This document shows, piece by piece, positions 17,701 through 27,013 of a DNA stretch of 64,000 bases. How positions within the stretch are numbered: the stretch's first letter is position 1; every line of letters starts with the position of its first letter. This DNA comes from Lysobacter sp. ISL-50 (GTDB lineage Bacteria > Pseudomonadota > Gammaproteobacteria > Xanthomonadales > Xanthomonadaceae), in NCBI RefSeq assembly GCF_018612875.1, contig NZ_JAGGRI010000011.1, positions 1-64,000 on the forward strand. The letters run 5' to 3'. The translations under genes and the position numbers were made by a program. The notes below the pieces were generated by a model that saw only the letters and a program-made list of their open reading frames with translations, was not told the DNA's origin and made no database searches.

Positions 17701-17726
17701 CCGGATTCGCAAATATTCGAATCCGG
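17701..17726. repeat. Perfect 9-bp-arm palindrome between scoB and the protease gene
   Basis: CCGGATTCG and CGAATCCGG are separated by an AT-rich octamer (CAAATATT). It lies 37 bases beyond the scoB stop and about 100 bases before the protease start, both on the minus strand. It could end scoAB transcription (no T-run) or be an operator for the protease gene. Confidence 0.45.
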
Positions 17727-17762
17727 ATCCGATGAGCGCGCTGGCGCCCGCCTCAGACCTGT

Positions 17763-18395
<633 letters not shown>

Positions 18396-18573
18396 TGGGA
18401 GTTCTTCCTGTTTAGGTGGACGCAAATGAATTGATTACGGAGAACGTCGGCCTGCGCCGAACGGCTCTGGCTTCGGAAAGACAAGCGGCGAGCAGCATCG
18501 ACCACTTTGACTTCAACGCGTCCACCAGATCAGCGCGCGCGAATCGAAACGGCCTGGGCTCACTCAAGCCCTC

Positions 18574-19293
18574 TCACCCAGCCCGCACCGTCCGCTGCTC
18601 GATCCGCTTCTCCGGCGTGGCGTTGACCACGATGCGATCGACGTAGATGCCCGGCAGATGCACGTGGTCGGGATCGATGTCGCCCAGCGCGACCAGTTCC
18701 TCGACCTCGGCGATGCAGACCTTGCCGGCCATCGCGCAGGCCGGATTGAAATTGCGCGCGGTCTTGCGGAACACCAGGTTGCCGGAAGTGTCCGCCTTCC
18801 AGGCCTTGACCAGCGACACGTCGGCCTTGAGCGCGGTTTCCATCACGTAATGATGGCCGTCGAACTCGCGCGTCTCCTTGCCTTCGGCGACCACGGTGCC
18901 GTAGCCGGTGCGGGTGAAGAAGGCCGGAATGCCGGCGCCGCCGGCGCGCAGGCGCTCGGCCAGGGTGCCTTGCGGGTTGAACTCGAGTTCGAGCTCGCCG
19001 GACAGGAATTGGCGCTCGAATTCCTTGTTCTCGCCGACGTAGGACGAAATCATCTTCCTGATCTGGCGCGTTTCCAGCAGCAGGCCCAGGCCGAAGCCGT
19101 CCACGCCGGCGTTGTTGGAGATCGCGGTCAGCCCCTTGACCCCGCTGTCGCGCAGCGCGCCGATCAGGGCCTCGGGGATGCCGCACAGACCGAAACCGCC
19201 GACCGCCAGGGTCTGATCGTCGGCGACGACGCCCTGCAGCGCGTCTTTGGCACTGGGATACAGCTTGGTTTTCGCGGCGATGGCCTGGGCCAT
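18574..19293 (-). CDS. scoA: 3-oxoacid CoA-transferase subunit A
   Basis: A 239-residue alpha subunit of the CoA-transferase. The family motif [17 protein letters not shown] (CoA-binding loop) and [15 protein letters not shown] are intact. The C-terminus carries the [12 protein letters not shown] segment typical of SCOT alpha subunits. It pairs with scoB at 17763-18395; the 178-base gap between them is long for a bacterial operon but shows no terminator. It is divergent from the ATP-grasp gene. Confidence 0.93.
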   Translation of the reverse strand: MAQAIAAKTKLYPSAKDALQGVVADDQTLAVGGFGLCGIPEALIGALRDSGVKGLTAISNNAGVDGFGLGLLLETRQIRKMISSYVGENKEFERQFLSGELELEFNPQGTLAERLRAGGAGIPAFFTRTGYGTVVAEGKETREFDGHHYVMETALKADVSLVKAWKADTSGNLVFRKTARNFNPACAMAGKVCIAEVEELVALGDIDPDHVHLPGIYVDRIVVNATPEKRIEQRTVRAG

Positions 19294-19410
19294 GGGACAA
19301 CTCCGTTGCGGAATGAGCGCAGTTTAACGCGCGCCCGCGCCGGGACGTAGCGGACTTTCGGGCAATGGCGCCACAATGCCTTGATTGTGTGCCGACGCTA
19401 GACTTGCGAT

Positions 19411-20319
19411 ATGAGCCGACTCGCCCTGGTCACCGCCATCGCCACCGCCGCGCAGGACGACGACCTGCCGCTGCTGCATGCCGCCTGCCTGGCGCGCGGC
19501 CTGCGCGCCGAGATCCGCGCCTGGGACGACCCCAGCGTGGCCTGGGCGCGATACGACACCGTATTGCTGCGCTCGCCGTGGGATTACACCGAGCGCTTCG
19601 ATGAATTCACCGCGTGGTGCGAACGGGTCGAAGCCCTCGCCCGCCTGCTCAATCCCTGGCCGGTGCTGCGCTGGAACACCGACAAACACTACCTGGCCGA
19701 TCTGGCCGCGCGCGGCGTGCCGGTGGTGACGACCGCGTTCGTCGAGCCGGAAATGGACCCGCTGCCGGCGCTGCAGGAATTCCTGCTGGCGCAGCCGCAG
19801 GCGGACGAGTTCGTGGTCAAGCCGGCGATCAGCGCCGGCTCGCGCGACACCCAGCGTTATGCGCGCGCGCAGGAATTCGCCGCGGCCAATCACATCGCGC
19901 GGCTGCTCGACGAGGGCCGCAGCGCGATGCTGCAGCCGTACCTGGCCTCGGTGGATCGCGACGGCGAAACCGCGCTGATGTATTTCAACGGTGTTTTCAG
20001 CCATGCCATTCGCAAGGGCGCGATGCTGCAACGCGAGGACGCGCTGAACCTGCGCGCGGTGGAGCGCATCAACGCGCGCGAAGCCGGCGAAGACGAGCGC
20101 GCGGTGGCGATGCATGCGCTGACCGCGATGACCGCGCGGCTGGATCTGGAAGAGCCGCTGCCGTATGCGCGGGTCGATCTGATCCGCGATGGCGAAGGGC
20201 TGCCGCAGTTGCTGGAACTGGAGTTGTGCGAGCCTTCGTTGTTCTTCGCGCATGAGGCGGGCAGCGCGGATCGGTTCGCCGAGGTGTTGGCGCAGTGGTT
20301 GCAGACGGCGGCGCTTTGA
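19411..20319 (+). CDS. ATP-grasp domain protein (RimK/DcsG-like)
   Basis: A 302-residue protein of the ATP-grasp superfamily. Visible features are LLRSPWDYTERFDEF, LNPWPVLRWNTDKHYLADLA, a central ATP-binding Lys region (EFVVKPAISAGSRDT) and the metal-binding C-terminal stretch PQLLELELCEPSLFF. This subgroup is often annotated as glutathione-synthetase-like or as O-ureido-serine cyclo-ligase (DcsG) homologues. None of the cycloserine pathway genes is present, so that reaction is not supported and the substrate is unknown. Confidence 0.75.
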   Translation: MSRLALVTAIATAAQDDDLPLLHAACLARGLRAEIRAWDDPSVAWARYDTVLLRSPWDYTERFDEFTAWCERVEALARLLNPWPVLRWNTDKHYLADLAARGVPVVTTAFVEPEMDPLPALQEFLLAQPQADEFVVKPAISAGSRDTQRYARAQEFAAANHIARLLDEGRSAMLQPYLASVDRDGETALMYFNGVFSHAIRKGAMLQREDALNLRAVERINAREAGEDERAVAMHALTAMTARLDLEEPLPYARVDLIRDGEGLPQLLELELCEPSLFFAHEAGSADRFAEVLAQWLQTAAL

Positions 20320-20345
20320 GTCAGGTGTGAGGGTTGCCTGATCTG

Positions 20346-20438
20346 AGCGAAAAGCATCGGGGCTGAAGCCCCTCCCACAAAAGATTGCGAAGCCGCGAAG
20401 TCTTTTGTGGGAGGGGCTTCAGCCCCGATGCTTTCCGG
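20346..20438. repeat. Inverted pair of GCATCGGGGCTGAAGCCCC repeats
   Basis: GCATCGGGGCTGAAGCCCCT (near 20357) and AGGGGCTTCAGCCCCGATGC (near 20412) face each other across about 30 bases. They lie between the convergent ATP-grasp and xanB genes and match the family in the 49.66-50.65 kb array. Confidence 0.88.
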
Positions 20439-20461
20439 TCCGCGGCGACAACCCCACAAAA

Positions 20462-20490
20462 GCAAAGACCGGCCAATGGCCGGTCTTTGC
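20462..20490 (-). terminator. Terminator-like hairpin after xanB
   Basis: GCAAAGACCGGCC and GGCCGGTCTTTGC pair over 13 bp around a three-base loop, 20 bases past the xanB stop. The T-run is short (TTT). Confidence 0.7.
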
Positions 20491-20510
20491 AACCAACAAA
20501 GCAACGCCGC

Positions 20511-21923
20511 TTACGAACGCCCGTACACGTCTTCCAGGCGAACAATATCGTCCTCGCCCAGATAACTGCCCGACTGCACCTCGATCAACTCGACCGGCTC
20601 GGTGCCGCGGTTGCGCAGGCGATGCACGCTGCCCAGCGGGATGTAAGTGCTCTCGTTCTCGCGCAGCTCGAACACCTTGTCGTCGCAGGTGACCTCGGCC
20701 ACGCCCGACACCACGATCCAATGCTCGGCGCGCTTGTGATGCTTCTGCAGGCTCAGCACGCCGCCGGGCTTGACCTCGATGCGCTTGACCTGGAAACGGT
20801 CGCCCATGTCGATGGAGTCGTAATTGCCCCACGGACGATAGACCTTGCGATGGAACAGATGCTCCTGACGCCCGGCCTGCTTGAGCTTGTCGACGATGGT
20901 CTTGACGTCCTGCACCCGGTCCTTGCGCGCGACCAGGGTCGCGTCGGGCGTGTCGATGATGACCAGGTCTTCCACGCCGATCGTCGCGATCATGCGCCGG
21001 TCCGAAGCGCGCACCAGCGAGCCGCTGGTGTCGACCGAGATCACATCGCCTTCGTAGCGATTGCCGTCGTCGTCGCGCTCGGCCACCGCCCACAGCGACG
21101 ACCACGAACCGATGTCGCTCCAGCCGCAGCTCACCGGCACCACCGCGGCGCGGTCGGTCTTTTCCATCACCGCGTAGTCGATGGAATCGTTCGGGCTGGC
21201 GGCGAATTCCTCCTTGCCCAGACGGATGAAGTCCAGATCGGTGTTGGCCTTGGCGTAGGCCGCACGCGCCGATTCGAGAATCTTCGGCGCCAGCCTCGCC
21301 AGTTCGTCGAGATAACGCTGGGCCTTGAACAGGAACATGCCCGAGTTCCAGGCATAGGTGCCGGCGGCCAGATAGCCCTCGGCGGTGGCCAGATCGGGCT
21401 TCTCGACGAAACGGCTGACCTTGTAGCCGCCCTCGCCCAGCGCGTCGCCGCGATCGATATAGCCGTAGCCGGTTTCCGGATAGTCCGGATGAATGCCGAA
21501 GGTGACCAGCCAATCCTGATCGGCCAGTATCGCCGCGCGCGCGACCGCGTCGCGGAACGCGTCGACGTCTTCGATCAGGTGATCGGCCGGCAGCACCAGC
21601 ATGGTCGCGTCGGGTTCGCTGGCGACCAGGTGCAGCGCGGCCAGCGCGATCGCCGGCGCGGTGTTGCGCGCGATCGGTTCGAGCAGTATGGCGCCGTTGG
21701 CGACGCCGATGCCCTGCAACTGCTCGCCGACCATGAAGCGATGGTCCTCGGCGCACACGGTGACGGGGGCACCGGTGTCGGGCAGGGCGTTGGCGCGCAG
21801 GATGGTTTCCTGGAACAGCGAGTGATCGCCGATCAGCGACAGGAACTGCTTGGGCTGATTCTGACGGGACAGCGGCCACAGGCGCGAACCGCTGCCACCG
21901 CTTAGAACGACGGGATGAAGCAT
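20511..21923 (-). CDS. xanB: Mannose-1-phosphate guanylyltransferase / mannose-6-phosphate isomerase
   Basis: A 470-residue bifunctional enzyme giving mannose-6-phosphate and GDP-mannose. The N-terminal nucleotidyltransferase domain starts with VVLSGGSGSRLWPLSR and PKQFL. The C-terminal cupin isomerase domain has PWGNYDSIDMGDRFQVKRI and HHKRAEHWIVVSG. ATG 21923 (MLHPVVLSGG) has GGAG just upstream. GDP-mannose from this enzyme is the substrate of Gmd at 36291-37265, tying it to the polysaccharide locus. No phosphomannomutase (xanA) gene lies beside it, unlike in Xanthomonas. Confidence 0.95.
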   Translation of the reverse strand: MLHPVVLSGGSGSRLWPLSRQNQPKQFLSLIGDHSLFQETILRANALPDTGAPVTVCAEDHRFMVGEQLQGIGVANGAILLEPIARNTAPAIALAALHLVASEPDATMLVLPADHLIEDVDAFRDAVARAAILADQDWLVTFGIHPDYPETGYGYIDRGDALGEGGYKVSRFVEKPDLATAEGYLAAGTYAWNSGMFLFKAQRYLDELARLAPKILESARAAYAKANTDLDFIRLGKEEFAASPNDSIDYAVMEKTDRAAVVPVSCGWSDIGSWSSLWAVAERDDDGNRYEGDVISVDTSGSLVRASDRRMIATIGVEDLVIIDTPDATLVARKDRVQDVKTIVDKLKQAGRQEHLFHRKVYRPWGNYDSIDMGDRFQVKRIEVKPGGVLSLQKHHKRAEHWIVVSGVAEVTCDDKVFELRENESTYIPLGSVHRLRNRGTEPVELIEVQSGSYLGEDDIVRLEDVYGRS

Positions 21924-22103
21924 CCTGGCTCCAGATTTCGGAACGGAAAGGGGCGCCAAGAATAGCCGAACCCCCTGCCTGGCAGGCTTCACGGCACCTA
22001 AACCACGTCCGCGGCGCTGTCGGTACTATGATCGCCGTGCCAGCCCGGGCCGTCGCGCCGCGCCATGCTTCGCCCTCGGCGTTCCTTCCACGGATGGACT
22101 TTC

Positions 22104-22940
22104 ATGCCCCACTCACTGCCCGCCTCCCTGCATCTGGACGGCCCCGACGCGTCCCGCGTCGAAGCCAGCGCCTTCGGCGCCCATCTGCTGTCGTGGCGCT
22201 GCCGCGGCCGCGAGCGGCTGTACCTGAGCCCGAACGCCAGTTTCGGCGCCGGCAAGGCGATCCGCGGCGGCGTGCCGGTGATCTTTCCGCAATTCGGCGA
22301 ACGCGGCGACGGCCCGCGCCACGGCTTCGCCCGCACCCTGGCCTGGGACGCGCTGGACACCGCCGGCAGCGTGCCGCCGCGGCTGGCGTTCGCGCTGCGC
22401 GACAGCGCGCAAACCCGCCGCCACTGGCCGTATCCGTTCGAAGCTGAACTGGACATCGAACCGGCCGCGAACCGGCTGCGCATCGCCCTGAGCGTGCGCA
22501 ACACCGGCCAGGAGGCGTTCGAATTCAGCGCCGCCCTGCACACCTATCTGCGCGTGGCCGACATCGCCGGCACCCTGGTCCACGGCCTGGAAGACCGCGG
22601 TTACATCGATTCCACCCAAGGCGGCGCGGCATTCGCGGCCAGCGACGCGCCGGTGCGCTTCGAGGGCGAAATCGACCGCATCTACGCCGACACCCGGCAG
22701 CCGCTGCGGGTCACCGACGGCGAGCAACTGCTGCGCCTGGAAGCGGAAGGCTTCGCCGACACCGTGGTGTGGAATCCCGGCGCCGAACTCGCCGCCGGGC
22801 TGGCCGATCTGGGCGCCGGCGAGCACCGCCATTTCGTCTGCGTGGAAGCCGGGAACGTGCTCAGCCCGGTGCGGCTGGAACCCGGCGCGGTCTGGACCGG
22901 CGCGCAGATCCTCACCGTCGAGCCCTCCGCCGGCCGCTGA
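22104..22940 (+). CDS. D-hexose-6-phosphate mutarotase (aldose 1-epimerase family)
   Basis: A 278-residue beta-sandwich enzyme interconverting alpha and beta anomers of hexose 6-phosphates, like E. coli YeaD. The conserved segments GGVPVIFPQFGERGDGPRHGF and DTVVWNPG are visible, including the His expected to act in catalysis (PRHGFAR). ATG 22104 is preferred; a frame start at 22065 adds 13 uncharacteristic residues. It is a single gene between xanB (divergent) and etfB. Confidence 0.9.
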   Translation: MPHSLPASLHLDGPDASRVEASAFGAHLLSWRCRGRERLYLSPNASFGAGKAIRGGVPVIFPQFGERGDGPRHGFARTLAWDALDTAGSVPPRLAFALRDSAQTRRHWPYPFEAELDIEPAANRLRIALSVRNTGQEAFEFSAALHTYLRVADIAGTLVHGLEDRGYIDSTQGGAAFAASDAPVRFEGEIDRIYADTRQPLRVTDGEQLLRLEAEGFADTVVWNPGAELAAGLADLGAGEHRHFVCVEAGNVLSPVRLEPGAVWTGAQILTVEPSAGR

Positions 22941-23091
22941 GGCCCGCCGCGCGGGCCCGGGCAAGGCCGGCGTTTAAAACGCCCACGCGGCCAAAACCCA
23001 TGGCGCGCTGCCCCGGCCGGGCCGTCTCCGTTAGAATTGGCGGCTCTTGGCCGCTCCCGGCCGGACACCCCCCACAAGGAAATCCCGCACG

Positions 23092-23838
23092 ATGAAGATC
23101 CTCGTCGGCTACAAGCGCGTGGTGGACTACAACGTCCGCATTCAGGTCAAGCCGGATGGCTCCGGCGTGGTCACCGACGGCGTCAAGCTGTCGGCCAATC
23201 CGTTCGACGATATCGCCCTGGAAGAGGCCCTGCGCCTGCGCGACAAGGGCATCGCCACCGAGGTCGTGGTCGCCACGATCGCCCCCGCCGATGCCCAGCC
23301 GCATCTGCGCAACGGCCTGGCCATGGGCGCCAACCGCGCCGTGCACGTGGTCAGCGACCAGCCGATCCAGCCGCTGACCGCCGCGCGCGCGCTGCTCAAG
23401 CTGATCGAAAAAGAACAGCCCGACATCGTCATCCTCGGCAAGCAGGCCATCGACGACGACGCCAGCCAGACCGGCCAGATGCTCGCCACCCTGTGGGGCC
23501 GCCCGCAGGCGACCTTCGCTTCCAAGCTCGAAGTCGCCGACGGCAAGGCCACGGTGACGCGCGAAGTCGACGCCGGCCTGGAAACGCTGGAAGTGGACCT
23601 GCCGGCGGTGATCACCACCGACCTGCGCCTCAACGAGCCGCGTTTCATCAAGCTGCCCGACATCATGAAGGCCAAGAGCAAGCCGCTGGAGACCATCCAG
23701 TTCGCCGAGCTCGGCGTGGACACCGGCGACACGCTCAAGACCACCCATTTCGCCCCGCCGCCCAAGCGCAGCAAGGGCGTGATGGTGAAGGACGCGGCCG
23801 AACTGGTCGCCGCACTTAAGCAGAAGGGGTTGCTGTGA
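23092..23838 (+). CDS. etfB: Electron transfer flavoprotein beta subunit
   Basis: A 248-residue ETF beta subunit carrying AMP and helping hold FAD; accepts electrons from acyl-CoA dehydrogenases. The start MKILVGYKRVVDYNVRIQ and the signature stretches LGKQAIDDDASQTGQMLA and DLRLNEPRFIKLPDIMKAK are family-typical. ATG 23092 follows a purine-rich CAAGGAAA. The stop overlaps the etfA start (TGATG), so the two subunits are translationally coupled. Confidence 0.96.
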   Translation: MKILVGYKRVVDYNVRIQVKPDGSGVVTDGVKLSANPFDDIALEEALRLRDKGIATEVVVATIAPADAQPHLRNGLAMGANRAVHVVSDQPIQPLTAARALLKLIEKEQPDIVILGKQAIDDDASQTGQMLATLWGRPQATFASKLEVADGKATVTREVDAGLETLEVDLPAVITTDLRLNEPRFIKLPDIMKAKSKPLETIQFAELGVDTGDTLKTTHFAPPPKRSKGVMVKDAAELVAALKQKGLL

Positions 23839-24779
23839 TGAGCAAGGTTTTAATTGTTGCCGAACATCTCGACGGCAAGCTCAACGCGTCCACCGCCAAG
23901 TGCGTGTCGGCCGCGCAGGCTCTGAAGCCCGACTCCATCGACATCGTCGTGCTCGCCGCCGATCCGGCCGGCATCGCCGCGCAGGCCGCGCAGATCGCCG
24001 GCGTCGCCCGCGTGCTGACCGTCGCCAACGCCGCCAACGCCCACGCCATCGCGCAGGTGCTGGCGCCGCAGATCGCCGCGCTGGCCAAGGGCTACAGCCA
24101 CGTGTTCGGCCCCTCGACCACCTTCGGCAAGGACCTGATGCCCTGCGTCGCCGCGCTGTTGCACGTGGCCCAGGTGTCCGACGTCATGGCGGTGGAAGGC
24201 AGCCACACCTTCAAGCGTCCGATCTACGCCGGCAACGCGATCATCACCGTCGAAGCGCCGGGCGATCACACCGTCGTCGCCACCGTGCGCACGGCCTCGT
24301 GGCCGGAAGCGGCGAAGGGCGGCAGCGCCGCGATCGAAGCCGCGTCAGTCGAAGCCGCGCTTCCGACCCACACCCGTTTCGTCGGCCTGGCCGCGGGCAA
24401 GTCGGATCGCCCCGACCTGCAGAGCGCCAAGCGCGTCGTCTCCGGCGGCCGCGGCGTGGGTTCGGCGGACAACTTCAAGATCATCTACGACTTCGCGGAC
24501 AAGCTCGGCGCCGCCGTCGGCGCCTCGCGCGCCGCGGTCGATGCCGGCTACGTGCCGAACGAACTGCAGGTCGGCCAGACCGGCAAGATCATCGCCCCGG
24601 AGCTGTACGTCGCCGTCGGCATCAGCGGCGCGATCCAGCACCTGACCGGCATCAAGGACGCCGGCACCATCGTCGCCATCAACAAGGACGGCGAAGCGCC
24701 GATCTTCGAGATCGCCGATATCGGCCTGGTGGGGGATTTGTTCAAGCTGTTGCCGGAACTGGAAGCGGCGCTGGGTTGA
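23838..24779 (+). CDS. etfA: Electron transfer flavoprotein alpha subunit
   Basis: A 313-residue ETF alpha subunit that binds FAD through the C-terminal domain. The FAD-binding signature is visible as [20 protein letters not shown] and [22 protein letters not shown] 23838 gives [10 protein letters not shown]; a GTG one codon earlier also exists. It passes electrons to the ETF-QO encoded at 13443-15110. In Xanthomonas etfA marks one border of the variable LPS locus, and the polysaccharide genes start about 160 bases downstream here as well. Confidence 0.96.
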   Translation: MSKVLIVAEHLDGKLNASTAKCVSAAQALKPDSIDIVVLAADPAGIAAQAAQIAGVARVLTVANAANAHAIAQVLAPQIAALAKGYSHVFGPSTTFGKDLMPCVAALLHVAQVSDVMAVEGSHTFKRPIYAGNAIITVEAPGDHTVVATVRTASWPEAAKGGSAAIEAASVEAALPTHTRFVGLAAGKSDRPDLQSAKRVVSGGRGVGSADNFKIIYDFADKLGAAVGASRAAVDAGYVPNELQVGQTGKIIAPELYVAVGISGAIQHLTGIKDAGTIVAINKDGEAPIFEIADIGLVGDLFKLLPELEAALG

Positions 24780-24936
24780 AAGCACTGCCGCCGGTGGCCG
24801 CGGATGCGTCCGCGCGCCATCGGCGGAAACCGGCATTACGCGCTATCGCGGCAGTATTTTCCTGTAAGCGGAACGCCTGCTCGGCTCAGAAGCCGACGAA
24901 CGAATAGCCAGCGAACTCATCGGCGATGGATCCAGA

Positions 24937-25629
24937 ATGATAGTGGGCAATGGTTTAATCGCTAAGGCATTCCAGGCGCGCTCCGAAAACGATCGGGCGA
25001 CGACCATTTTCGCCTCCGGGGTCTCGAACTCTTCGGAAACATCGGAGCAGTCGTTCGCGCGCGAACGCCAGCTTCTGCTCGAAACGCTGCGCGCCGCGCA
25101 GGGCAAGTTCGTTTATTTCAGCACCTGCAGCCTGACCGACGCCGATCGGAAAACCACGCCATACGTGGTGCACAAGACAGAAATGGAAGCGCTGGTGCTC
25201 GCCTATGGCGACGCGCTGGTGCTGCGCCTGCCCCAGGTGGTGGGCTATACGCCCAATCCGCACACGCTCACGAACTTCCTCGCTTCGCGCATCGCGAGCG
25301 GAGAACGCTTCACCTTGTGGACGAAGGCGATCCGGTCGTTGATCGACGTCGACGACATCGCCAGCATCGCAACGGCCATGATCGACAGTGGCTTCACTGG
25401 ACGCGTGACGGATATCGCCGCGCCCGGCGCGCTGACGATGATGGAACTGGTGGAGACGATGGAGCGGCTTCTGGCCAGGAAGGGCAACTACGATCTGGTG
25501 GAACGCGGCGGCGGCAATGTTCCTGACGCCGCCCTGACGATGCAGTTCGCGCAAAAGCTCGGAATCGACCTGCTCGACCGCTACCCGGAAAGAGTGCTGA
25601 GAAAATATTACGGAGGCCGGCGACCATGA
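24937..25629 (+). CDS. Short SDR-type NAD(P)-dependent sugar dehydratase/reductase-like protein
   Basis: A 230-residue Rossmann-fold protein, shorter than usual extended SDRs (about 300). The N-terminus MIVGNGLIAKAF gives a compressed G-x-G-x-x-A nucleotide loop. The catalytic pair appears as FSTCSLTD (Ser) and YVVHKTEME (Y-x3-K). The substrate is unknown; the neighbours suggest a sugar nucleotide or lipid-linked sugar. Its stop overlaps the next start as ATGA (25626-25629). It begins the rightward block of the polysaccharide locus. Confidence 0.75.
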   Translation: MIVGNGLIAKAFQARSENDRATTIFASGVSNSSETSEQSFARERQLLLETLRAAQGKFVYFSTCSLTDADRKTTPYVVHKTEMEALVLAYGDALVLRLPQVVGYTPNPHTLTNFLASRIASGERFTLWTKAIRSLIDVDDIASIATAMIDSGFTGRVTDIAAPGALTMMELVETMERLLARKGNYDLVERGGGNVPDAALTMQFAQKLGIDLLDRYPERVLRKYYGGRRP

Positions 25630-26585
25630 TCGAAACGAGCGTAGTCATTCCCGCTTACCGCAGCGCCAAGATCCTTCCGCTGCTGGCGCAGCGACTGCAA
25701 GAAGCGTTGGACGGCATGTATCCGGACGCTGGCGGCGAACAGCGCTATCAGGTGATTCTGGTCAACGACTGCAGCCCTGACGACACCTGGGCGTGCCTGG
25801 AGGAACTGTCGCGCGATCGCCCCTGGCTGCAGGGCGTCAACCTGCGCAAGAACGCCGGACAGCACAACGCCCTGCTGACCGGCCTGCGCTACGCCCGTGG
25901 TCGGTACATCATCATGATGGACGACGATCTTCAGCACGATCCGGCCGACATTCCCAAAATCGTCGCCTCGCTCAAGGCCGGAAACGACGTGTGCTATGCC
26001 AGATTCAAGTCCAAGCGCCACGCGCTGTGGAAACGACTCGGCAGCCGCTTCAACAGCATGATCGCCGACCGCCTGCTGCGAAAGCCCAAAGACCTCTACC
26101 TGTCGCCGTTCAAGGGCGTCGTCCGCGGCGTTCGCGATCAGATGGTCCGCTTCGTCGGCCCGCATGTGTACCTCGACGGCCTGATCCTGGCCAGCACAAA
26201 TCATGTGGCGATGATCGAGCTCGACCATCACGAACGGCTCGACGGCCAATCCGGCTACAGCCTGACCAAATCGATCTCGCTGTGGCTGAAAATGGCCACG
26301 AGTTTCTCCATCGAGCCCCTGCGCATCGCCTCGTTGCTCGGCATCTTTTTCTCCGGCTTCGGCTTTCTCGCCGCGGTCGCCCTGATCGTGCAACGTTTCA
26401 CCTTGAACGCCATGCCCGTGGGCTGGTCCTCGCTGATCGTCTCGGTGCTGATCCTCGGCGGCATCCAACTACTGGCGTTGGGCATCATCGGCGAGTATGT
26501 CGGCCGCGTCCTGTTGCACGTGAACGGAACGCCGCAGGCCGTGGTGGGCTCGACGATCAATGTAGAGGCCGGCGAACGTGACTGA
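25626..26585 (+). CDS. GtrB/ArnC-like polyprenyl-phosphate glycosyltransferase (GT2)
   Basis: A 319-residue GT2 enzyme that probably moves a sugar from a nucleotide donor onto polyprenyl phosphate at the inner face of the membrane. The GT-A motifs NDCSPDDTW and DDDLQHDP (metal-binding Asp) are visible. Two C-terminal membrane helices (about residues 235-300) are typical of DPM1/ArnC/GtrB proteins. It overlaps the upstream SDR gene by four bases and the downstream gtrA-like gene by eight, so the set is translationally coupled. Confidence 0.9.
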   Translation: MIETSVVIPAYRSAKILPLLAQRLQEALDGMYPDAGGEQRYQVILVNDCSPDDTWACLEELSRDRPWLQGVNLRKNAGQHNALLTGLRYARGRYIIMMDDDLQHDPADIPKIVASLKAGNDVCYARFKSKRHALWKRLGSRFNSMIADRLLRKPKDLYLSPFKGVVRGVRDQMVRFVGPHVYLDGLILASTNHVAMIELDHHERLDGQSGYSLTKSISLWLKMATSFSIEPLRIASLLGIFFSGFGFLAAVALIVQRFTLNAMPVGWSSLIVSVLILGGIQLLALGIIGEYVGRVLLHVNGTPQAVVGSTINVEAGERD

Positions 26586-26988
26586 CCGCCGCCTCGACAA
26601 GCTGCTGGCGCACGACGGCATGCGCAAACTGGTGCTGTACGCGATCTGCGGAGGCTCCGGCGTCTTGCTGGACTTCGCCACCTACACGACGCTGCTGTCC
26701 TTCGGCATCCACTACCAGGCCGCCAACGCATGCGGTTATCTGGCCGGCACGCTGCTGAGTTTCGCGCTGAACCGCCATTTCACCTTCCAAACCTACGACA
26801 ACACGCTGCGGCGCCTCGCCTTGTTTTTCGCCGCGGCAGGCGTCGGCTATGTAATTTCGTCCATCGCGCTTTGGCTGCTGATCGATCGCATCGGGCTCAA
26901 CCCGCTGCTCGCCAAGATCGCCACGTTGGGCGTGGTTCTGGTCGTCCAGTTCTCTCTGAATCGGGCGATTACGTTCCGCCAGCGATAA
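26578..26988 (+). CDS. GtrA family flippase-like membrane protein
   Basis: A 136-residue protein with four membrane helices and the GtrA family segments FLYAICGGSG-like (LVLYAICGGSGVLLDFATYT) and FALNRHFTF. GtrA proteins are thought to flip polyprenyl-linked sugars to the periplasmic side. It starts with GTG 26578, overlapping the end of the GT2 gene by eight bases. With the GT2 upstream it forms a GtrA-GtrB pair. Confidence 0.9.
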   Translation: MTDRRLDKLLAHDGMRKLVLYAICGGSGVLLDFATYTTLLSFGIHYQAANACGYLAGTLLSFALNRHFTFQTYDNTLRRLALFFAAAGVGYVISSIALWLLIDRIGLNPLLAKIATLGVVLVVQFSLNRAITFRQR

Positions 26989-27013
26989 AAGCACAACTAC
27001 CTCAGGTACCGAT

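Noticed and set aside
24780-24936. JUMPstart/ops element before the polysaccharide genes
   Set aside because: I looked for GGCGGTAG-N2-T; only GGCAGTATTTT is present, which does not fit.
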